Shown piece after piece: positions 59,049 to 64,000 of a stretch of DNA of 64,000 nucleotides. This DNA comes from Pseudoramibacter faecis (GTDB lineage Bacteria; Bacillota; Clostridia; Eubacteriales; Eubacteriaceae). The notes under the pieces were generated by a model. That model made no database searches and was not told where the DNA came from. It was given only the letters and a program-made list of their open reading frames with translations. Both the position numbers and the translations under genes were made by a program. Numbering within the stretch: position 1 is the first letter of the stretch; each line of letters begins with the position of its first letter. The stretch is from the NCBI RefSeq assembly GCF_036289405.1, contig NZ_JAYFFI010000002.1, positions 62,001 to 126,000 of the forward strand. Reading direction: 5' to 3'.

Positions 59049-59076
59049 GTTTTTTCATTTTTTCATGTTAGAATAC
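59049..59076 (+). promoter_or_regulatory. Candidate sigma-A promoter of cblT-cblS
   Basis: TTGTTT, 16 bases, TAGAAT, about 25 bases before the ATG at 59097. An inverted repeat TTTTGTT ... AACAAAA lies just upstream (about 59017-59039). No cobalamin riboswitch fits in the 90-base gap. Confidence 0.5.
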
Positions 59077-59096
59077 TCATAAAAAAGGAGATTTTT

Positions 59097-59624
59097 ATGA
59101 ATAAACAACTCGACCGTACGCAGCAAATCGTTTTCGCCGCGTTATTTATCGCGCTCTCATTCGTCGGGGCCAACATTAAAATCATGGGCTCTGTCGCTTT
59201 TGACTCCTTGCCGGCTTTCATCGCCACCCTCGTTTTGGGCTGGGGTTGGGGCGCCGTCATCGGCTTCATCGCCCATATCCTTACCGCGGCGACTTCGGGC
59301 TTTCCGCTGACGCTGCCGGTGCATCTGATCAACGGCGTGATGATGGCCGTCACGATGATCGCCTTCCACTTCACCATCAGCTTCTGTCTGAAACGCCGCA
59401 TGAATCCCGTGCTTGCCTATGGGCTCGGCTGCATTGTGGCCGTGATCTTTAACGTGCCCATCGCCCTGCTGGCCGCCTCGCCGATTCTATCCTTTGCCGT
59501 GGCCATGGCCTATGTGCCCGCGCTGATTCCGGCGGCCATTCTCAACGTGGCCATCGCCACCGTCGTTTACAGCTTCTTCCCGAAGAAATACCAAAGCCTA
59601 AGCTCCTTCGGACACGAAACATGA
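59097..59624 (+). CDS. cblT: ECF transporter S component, CblT-like
   Basis: 175-residue membrane protein with about five to six helices, the substrate-binding part of an ECF importer. IVFAALFIALSFVGANIKIMGSVAFDSLPAF and LTAATSGFPLTLPVHLINGVMMA match the CblT group, which takes up alpha-ribazole for cobamide salvage. SD AAAGGAG precedes the ATG. Its stop overlaps the start of the next gene (ATGA), the same pairing as cblT-cblS in other Firmicutes. The shared ECF energising module must be elsewhere. Supports a high need for corrinoids. Confidence 0.72.
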   Translation: MNKQLDRTQQIVFAALFIALSFVGANIKIMGSVAFDSLPAFIATLVLGWGWGAVIGFIAHILTAATSGFPLTLPVHLINGVMMAVTMIAFHFTISFCLKRRMNPVLAYGLGCIVAVIFNVPIALLAASPILSFAVAMAYVPALIPAAILNVAIATVVYSFFPKKYQSLSSFGHET

Positions 59625-60358
59625 GCCTGAAGCGTTATCGCGATCTCGCCTTGGCGGCCGTGCCGGGGGGCACCATTGTGGTCGCGGCAGACAGTTGCGC
59701 CAGCACCGGCGAAAAGAGCGGGGACGCGCTGCCGTGCCCGCCCTATCACTGCGGGCGGGTTTCCGCTCGGGTCGTGCTCTTCGAGCTCCTGTGCATCGGC
59801 GCCCAGGTCTTGGTCATCGCCGACGGCATCTGTGCCGAGATGAACCCCACCGGTCTCGAAATCATTCGCGGCTTTACCGACGAACTTAAGCGCGCGGATC
59901 TCCCCGCCGATATCCTCACCGGTTCCACCGAAGAAAATTTCCCCACGGTGATGACCGGCGTCGGCACGGCAGGCATCGGCTATTGCTCGGGCGCGTTTAC
60001 CCCGCCGGTCTGTCATGCTGGTGACGTGGTTGCCTGTCTCGGCACGCCCATCGTCGGTGCGGCTTTTCTGACCGCCCAGGACAGTGATATCGCCACCTAT
60101 GAACATCTGCGTACGCTGAGCGCCGATGCCGCCGTGCGGGAACTCGTTCCCGTCGGCTCGAAGGGCATCGCCTATGAAGCCGAGAACGCGGCCGCCCTCC
60201 ACCAGCTGACCCTGCAATGGGATGCGGATATCCCGATGAACTTGACGCAGTCCGGCGGTCCGGCCTCCTGCGTCGTCGTGATTTTAACCGACGACGCCTT
60301 TGAAACTTATCGCCGCATCTTCCCGCTCACGCGGCTGGGCGTGCTCACACAAAAATAA
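59621..60358 (+). CDS. cblS: Alpha-ribazole kinase-like protein, CblS
   Basis: 245-residue protein of the AIR-synthase/ThiL-like fold. Blocks TIVVAADSCASTGEKSGDAL and TGVGTAGIG are consistent with this ATP-grasping fold. With CblT it would phosphorylate imported alpha-ribazole to alpha-ribazole-phosphate, which feeds the lower ligand of cobalamin. Overlaps cblT by four bases, so they are translationally coupled. Assignment rests mainly on the gene pairing; the enzyme could instead be another PurM-like kinase. Confidence 0.62.
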   Translation: MSLKRYRDLALAAVPGGTIVVAADSCASTGEKSGDALPCPPYHCGRVSARVVLFELLCIGAQVLVIADGICAEMNPTGLEIIRGFTDELKRADLPADILTGSTEENFPTVMTGVGTAGIGYCSGAFTPPVCHAGDVVACLGTPIVGAAFLTAQDSDIATYEHLRTLSADAAVRELVPVGSKGIAYEAENAAALHQLTLQWDADIPMNLTQSGGPASCVVVILTDDAFETYRRIFPLTRLGVLTQK

Positions 60359-60368
60359 TCCGTTCACC

Positions 60369-60400
60369 AAAAAGCCGCCCGCATAACCGGGTGGCTTTTT
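60369..60400. terminator. Terminator after cblS
   Basis: AAAAAGCCgCCCG ... CGGGtGGCTTTTT, able to work for both cblS and the converging patatin gene. Confidence 0.83.
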
Positions 60401-60427
60401 GATGGTTTATTTTTTAAGTGCATCGGC

Positions 60428-61276
60428 TCACCGCCCGGCCATAAAGCTTTTCAGCGCCGGCAAGCAGGCCTCTGCTGTTTCACGGCCGATTTGATAAACC
60501 GCCTCCATTTTTTCGGCATCGTGGCACACATGCCCGATGGGCAGCGCCGCTTTCGGGCGGATCACAAAGGCCGCCCCCGCCGCCTCCCGGCGGCGCACAT
60601 AGGCCAGGATTTGATTATAAGCCCGATGCCGCTCGGCCAGTGCCGCCGCCACCTGGGGACAAGCTTTGAGCCGCCACCGGAGCAAGGGCATCATCCGGTT
60701 GGGCTTTTTGACATAATCGGCAGGCTGGGTCAGCACCACCACGTTTTTCTCGTAGCCCATCGTTTCGAAGGTGCGCAACGGCACCGAGTCGCTGATGCCG
60801 CCGTCCAGATAGCCCCGCCCGTCAATGGTCACGATGCGGGACACCAGCGGTATCGACGCCGACGCCCGCAGCCATTCCAAGCTTTCTTCCGCGTCATCGC
60901 AGCGATGCACCACCGGCTCGCCCGTCGCCACATCGGTGCACACCGCATAAAAGGGCAGCGGGTTGGCATTATAGGCCGCCCGGTCAAACAAATCCAGCCG
61001 ATCCGGCAGCTCATGATAGCAAAATTCCCCGCCGAAAAGATCTCCCGTTTTCATCAGCGAGCGCCAGCCGCAATACCGCGGATCCCTGCAGAAGCGCTTG
61101 TTGTAGCGGATCACCCGCCCGGGCTGCCGGGATTTAAAGTTGCAGCCGAAGGCCGCCCCCGCCGAAACGCCGATTACCCCGTCAAAGTCGATGCCGCGTT
61201 CCATCATCACGTCGATGATCCCCGCCGTGAACAGGCCGCGCATCGCGCCGCCTTCCAAAATCAATCCTGTCTTCAT
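60428..61276 (-). CDS. Patatin-like phospholipase
   Basis: Lipid acyl hydrolase with a Ser-Asp dyad. Oxyanion loop GGAMRG (9-14), nucleophile Ser38 in GVSAG, and Asp158 in DGG. 282 residues, like E. coli YjjU/RssA-type proteins. ATG 61276 starts at the end of a short gap from ktrA. Physiological lipid unknown. Confidence 0.9.
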   Translation of the reverse strand: MKTGLILEGGAMRGLFTAGIIDVMMERGIDFDGVIGVSAGAAFGCNFKSRQPGRVIRYNKRFCRDPRYCGWRSLMKTGDLFGGEFCYHELPDRLDLFDRAAYNANPLPFYAVCTDVATGEPVVHRCDDAEESLEWLRASASIPLVSRIVTIDGRGYLDGGISDSVPLRTFETMGYEKNVVVLTQPADYVKKPNRMMPLLRWRLKACPQVAAALAERHRAYNQILAYVRRREAAGAAFVIRPKAALPIGHVCHDAEKMEAVYQIGRETAEACLPALKSFMAGR

Positions 61277-61321
61277 CCTTCACCTTATCGTCTTTCTCTT
61301 GGTCATCCCGATCCGCGCATC

Positions 61322-61343
61322 AAAAAGAGCCCCGGTCCGGGGC
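61322..61343 (-). terminator. Terminator of the ktr genes
   Basis: GCCCCG, loop GAC, CGGGGC then TCTTTTT on the minus strand, directly after ktrA. Confidence 0.82.
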
Positions 61344-61349
61344 CTGCAC

Positions 61350-61997
61350 TCAAAGTTTGAGCAATTTTTGAATATTCTGAATCTCTCCCAGCACCAGAAT
61401 GGTTTCGTCACCCGTCAGCACCAGATCCGGCGAAATGTTCACATCCATCTTGTGGTCGCACTTGATGGCCATGATGTTGATGCCGTAGCGCCGGCGCACG
61501 TCCAGCTCGTCAACTGTCTGATTTTTCCAGCTTTCCGGCACCGCCAGTTCAAAGATGGCGTGCTCGTGGTCGAGTTCAAAATAGTCGAAAATATGATCCG
61601 ACGAGCAGCGGATGGCGATCCAGTCGGCCAGCTGCCGCTCCGGATAAACGATCTGATCCGCGCCGTTGCGCAGCAAAAATTTCGCCTGCACATCTCTCGC
61701 CGCCCGGGCAATCACATATTTTGCCCCCGACTCCTTGAGCAGCGACGTGGTTTCCAGCGATCCCTGAAAATCGTCCCCGATGGCGACAATACACACATCA
61801 AAATTGCGGATGCCCAGCGATTTTAAAAATTCGTTATCCGTGCTGTCGCCGATCAGCGCACTGGTGACGTAGGGCAGCACTTTCTCGACTCGATTTTCAT
61901 CCTGATCCACCGCCAGCACTTCCTGATTGAGCTCGTTCAGCTTTGCCGCCACATGCCGGCCGAAGCGGCCCAGGCCAATCAACAAAATAGATTTCAT
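61350..61997 (-). CDS. ktrA: Potassium uptake regulatory subunit KtrA/TrkA
   Basis: Cytoplasmic RCK protein of 215 residues that gates the KtrB channel. The N-terminal nucleotide-binding Rossmann motif is GLGRFGRHVAAKL (8-20), then VVAIGDDFQ-type block IVAIGDDFQGS, and the C-terminal TrkA_C domain from about 140. It follows ktrB by 26 bases in one operon. Likely bound by ATP/ADP and, as in other Firmicutes, c-di-AMP (known for the family). Confidence 0.92.
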   Translation of the reverse strand: MKSILLIGLGRFGRHVAAKLNELNQEVLAVDQDENRVEKVLPYVTSALIGDSTDNEFLKSLGIRNFDVCIVAIGDDFQGSLETTSLLKESGAKYVIARAARDVQAKFLLRNGADQIVYPERQLADWIAIRCSSDHIFDYFELDHEHAIFELAVPESWKNQTVDELDVRRRYGINIMAIKCDHKMDVNISPDLVLTGDETILVLGEIQNIQKLLKL

Positions 61998-62023
61998 TTG
62001 CGACTCCTTTTATTTCGAATGGA

Positions 62024-63406
62024 TTAACCGACCGTAATGGGTTCCTGGGGCCACTGCGAATGGCAATGATTGCCTCTTGACACGGCAAAGATCACCGTGA
62101 GCCCGCCGACGCGGCCGAAATACATCAGCAGCACCAAAATGAAATGGGACGCCAGCCCGAGCTGGGGCGTGATACCCAAGGTCAGGCCGACGGTGCCGAT
62201 GGCCGAAGCGGTCTCGAACAGGCAGGTCAGGAGTGAAATGCCCTCGATTCGGCTAATGATCATGCCCCCGCCGACGCAGAGCATTACGTACATCAAAAAG
62301 ATCGCAGCCGCGGTTCGGACGACATCCTCGGCCACCCGCCGATCAAAAAAGTGAATGCTGCCCGACTGGCGAAACACCGCCAGCGATTCCGCCGCGAGCA
62401 CGGCGATGGTTGTGGTTTTCATGCCGCCGGCCGTGGATCCGGGGGACCCGCCGATGAGCATCAGCACGATCAACAGGCCAACGCCCACGTCGCTGAAGGC
62501 CAGCAGATTCACGGTGTTAAATCCGGCCGTTCTCGGCGTTACCGCCTGAAAAAACGCCGCCAAAAAATGGCCGCCGGCCGCAGACGGCAGCGCCTGGGCT
62601 TCCCCGGAATAAAAATAAAGGGTCGGCAGCACGAGCAGCACCACCGTCACGGTGATCGCCACCTTACTCTGCAGACGATAGGCCTTGAAATGCAGCCGAT
62701 GTCTGGCCACGTCATCCCAGGCGAGAAACCCAATCCCGCCCACGATGATGAGCCCCGCGATGGTGAGGCTGATCGCCGGATTGTTCACGTATTGCACAAT
62801 GGAGGAAAACTTGCCGTTGACCCCCATCAAATCGAATCCCGCGTTGCAAAAAGCCGAAATCGAATGGAACACCGCATACCAAATGCCCTTGCCAATCCCA
62901 AAGTCGTGAATAAAGGTGGGCATCATGATCGCCGCACCCAAAAGTTCGATCAAAATCGTCGTTCTGATGATGAAATTCGTCAGCCGGACAATACCACCCA
63001 CCTGCGGTGCCGAGATGGAATCTTGCATAAAGGAACGCTGCATCAGCCCAATCCGCCGGCCGGAAAGCCGCACCACTGTCACCGCCATGGTCACAATGCC
63101 CAGCCCGCCGATCTGGATCAACGCGATGATCACAGCCTGCCCAAAGGCTGTCCAATAGGTGCCCGTGTCCTGCACCACCAGCCCCGTCACACACACGGCG
63201 GAGGTCGAGGTGAAAAGACTGTCGGCAAAGGTCGCCCCGCCCGGTTTCCGGCTTGCGATGGGCAGCATCAAGAGCAGCGCGCCGATTAAAATCACCGCCG
63301 CAAATCCAAGCACGATAATCTGTGACGACGTGATGTGCCGCCGAAGTTGTTGCCTTCTCGTCAGTTCTTCTTTTCTAAATTGCATCCCCACGCCTGATTT
63401 CTTCAT
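62024..63406 (-). CDS. ktrB: Potassium uptake channel subunit KtrB/TrkH
   Basis: Membrane ion-translocating subunit with four pore repeats. 460 residues. Selectivity-type loops include TSTSAVCVTGLVV, SAFCNAGFDLM, TPRTAGFNTV and ETASAIGTVGLTLG, with the GGxPGSTAGGMKT block between. The start at 63406 is chosen because the transcript from the promoter at 63438-63465 begins near 63431; the upstream frame to 63457 is excluded. The leader contains a GGACC-TTC-GGTCC hairpin (63413-63425) that covers the SD AAGG. Confidence 0.92.
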   Translation of the reverse strand: MKKSGVGMQFRKEELTRRQQLRRHITSSQIIVLGFAAVILIGALLLMLPIASRKPGGATFADSLFTSTSAVCVTGLVVQDTGTYWTAFGQAVIIALIQIGGLGIVTMAVTVVRLSGRRIGLMQRSFMQDSISAPQVGGIVRLTNFIIRTTILIELLGAAIMMPTFIHDFGIGKGIWYAVFHSISAFCNAGFDLMGVNGKFSSIVQYVNNPAISLTIAGLIIVGGIGFLAWDDVARHRLHFKAYRLQSKVAITVTVVLLVLPTLYFYSGEAQALPSAAGGHFLAAFFQAVTPRTAGFNTVNLLAFSDVGVGLLIVLMLIGGSPGSTAGGMKTTTIAVLAAESLAVFRQSGSIHFFDRRVAEDVVRTAAAIFLMYVMLCVGGGMIISRIEGISLLTCLFETASAIGTVGLTLGITPQLGLASHFILVLLMYFGRVGGLTVIFAVSRGNHCHSQWPQEPITVG

Positions 63407-63437
63407 TTTTTCGGACCTTCGGTCCAATAATAGAGCC

Positions 63438-63465
63438 ATTATATCACGCTGTGCCAAGAGGTCAA
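63438..63465 (-). promoter_or_regulatory. Sigma-A promoter of ktrB-ktrA
   Basis: Minus strand TTGACC (63465-63460), 16 bases, TATAAT (63443-63438). Confidence 0.78.
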
Positions 63466-63526
63466 GCGCGGCTGCCGATTTTCAACGCGCTTTTAACCAA
63501 CCCGGCACCCCGCTTCCGGACACACG

Positions 63527-63556
63527 AAAAAGGCCGCTCTGAAAGCCGGACCTTTG
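63527..63556 (-). terminator. Probable terminator of metF
   Basis: Imperfect stem AAAGG-CCG / CGGCCTTT with a T-run on the minus strand, just past the metF stop. Confidence 0.5.
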
Positions 63557-63568
63557 GGACGCCGTCTG

Positions 63569-64000
63569 TTATTTGCCTAAAATCGCCTTTAAATTATTCT
63601 GAATATCCCGGGCGACATCGGGCTTATTCATCGAGTACACGTGAACATGGTTGATGCCGTTGGCAAAAAGATCGACGATCTGCTGGGTCGCGTAGGCGAT
63701 GCCCGCTTCGTAAATCGACGCCGGATCGTCCCGGAAGTGATCGACCATCGCCAAGAACGGCTGGGGCATAAACGCGCCGGAAAGATCCACCATCCGGGCG
63801 ATCTGGGCGGCGTTGGTCACCGGCATAATCCCAGCCGCCACCGGCACGTGAATCCCCGCTTCCCGGATCTTATACATAAAATTATAAAACAGCGCGTTGT
63901 CAAAGAACATCTGCGTCGTCAGAAAATCGCAGCCCGCATCGACCTTTTCTTTCAAATGACGGATATCGTCCTTCTGACGGGCATTCTCCGGATGGCCTTC
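63569..64000 (-). CDS. metF: Methylenetetrahydrofolate reductase, 3' part
   Basis: Reduces 5,10-methylene-THF to 5-methyl-THF, or runs in reverse to oxidise methyl groups. The 5' end lies beyond the window. Visible are HPEN near the right edge, LKEKVDAGCDFLTTQMFFDN, GIMPVTNAAQI and the C-terminal block VHVYSMNKPDVARDI, all typical of MetF. Its stop is at 63569. If methyl groups from the corrinoid modules reach THF, this enzyme links them to the folate branch; the proximity is suggestive only. Confidence 0.9.
   Translation of the reverse strand, partial: EGHPENARQKDDIRHLKEKVDAGCDFLTTQMFFDNALFYNFMYKIREAGIHVPVAAGIMPVTNAAQIARMVDLSGAFMPQPFLAMVDHFRDDPASIYEAGIAYATQQIVDLFANGINHVHVYSMNKPDVARDIQNNLKAILGK

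Noticed and set aside
59005..59096. Cobalamin riboswitch before cblT
   Set aside because: The gap is under 100 bases, AT-rich, and lacks the conserved box of that riboswitch.
1..64000. tRNA, rRNA or insertion sequence elements
   Set aside because: None was recognised by reading; a tRNA or IS scan would be needed to exclude small or diverged ones.

Overview
The window looks like a GC-rich chromosome of an anaerobic Firmicute of class Clostridia. The evidence is SD-led genes, Gram-positive style TTGACA/TATAAT promoters, KtrAB potassium uptake, an ECF-type cobamide salvage pair and several corrinoid methyltransferase genes typical of acetogens and related Eubacteriaceae. A Pseudoramibacter- or Eubacterium-like source is an inference. 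No rRNA, tRNA or CRISPR was seen.

Layout. 1-6.2 kb: cardiolipin synthase (cut by the window edge), plsY, an AI-2E-type permease, larE, birA and a decayed FMN-glutamate-synthase-like pseudogene. 6.2-8.6 kb: polar amino acid ABC transporter. 8.7-18.4 kb: two COG0523 GTPases, a PadR regulator, a URO-D-type methyltransferase fused to a thioredoxin-like domain, a RACo-type corrinoid activator, a PocR/AraC regulator, and a HyuA-like ATPase with its own AraC regulator. 18.8-29.6 kb: a BCCT transporter, a sigma-54 activator, and a divergent operon of a glycyl radical enzyme (GRE), its activase, a sodium:solute symporter and an MttB-family methyltransferase. 29.8-38.6 kb: a small membrane protein behind a consensus promoter, DUF2284, a corrinoid protein with a frameshifted C-terminus, a second URO-D methyltransferase, a second MttB-family gene split by an in-frame UAG, a TIM-barrel isomerase-like protein, a second BCCT transporter and a bicupin. 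39-46.3 kb: thioesterase, HD protein, two membrane proteins, sbcDC. 46.3-49.4 kb: a visibly AT-rich, decayed island (NhaC, aminotransferase and YheO-type regulator remnants). 49.4-53.7 kb: deoC, FGGY kinase and polyol-type dehydrogenase with a divergent RpiR regulator. 53.8-64 kb: rpoN, galU, a UDP-glucose-dehydrogenase homologue lacking its catalytic cysteine, rpiB, DUF1836, cblT/cblS, patatin, ktrA/ktrB and the 3' part of metF.

How it fits together. The central 30 kb reads as a set of C1 modules: uptake of quaternary ammonium or similar methylated compounds (two BCCT, one SSS), methyl transfer by MttB-type enzymes to a corrinoid protein, onward transfer by a URO-D-type enzyme, reductive reactivation by a RACo-type protein, cobamide supply by cblT/cblS, and folate C1 metabolism by metF. 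The most unusual unit is the GRE operon. It has a textbook -24/-12 promoter and an upstream palindrome, it diverges from a sigma-54 activator, and it ends in an MttB homologue. A near-identical -24/-12 promoter sits before the bicupin/BCCT operon, and TTGGCA-type half-sites recur before several of these units. rpoN itself lies in the window. This suggests one sigma-54 regulon that joins radical chemistry to methyl transfer on an unknown substrate.
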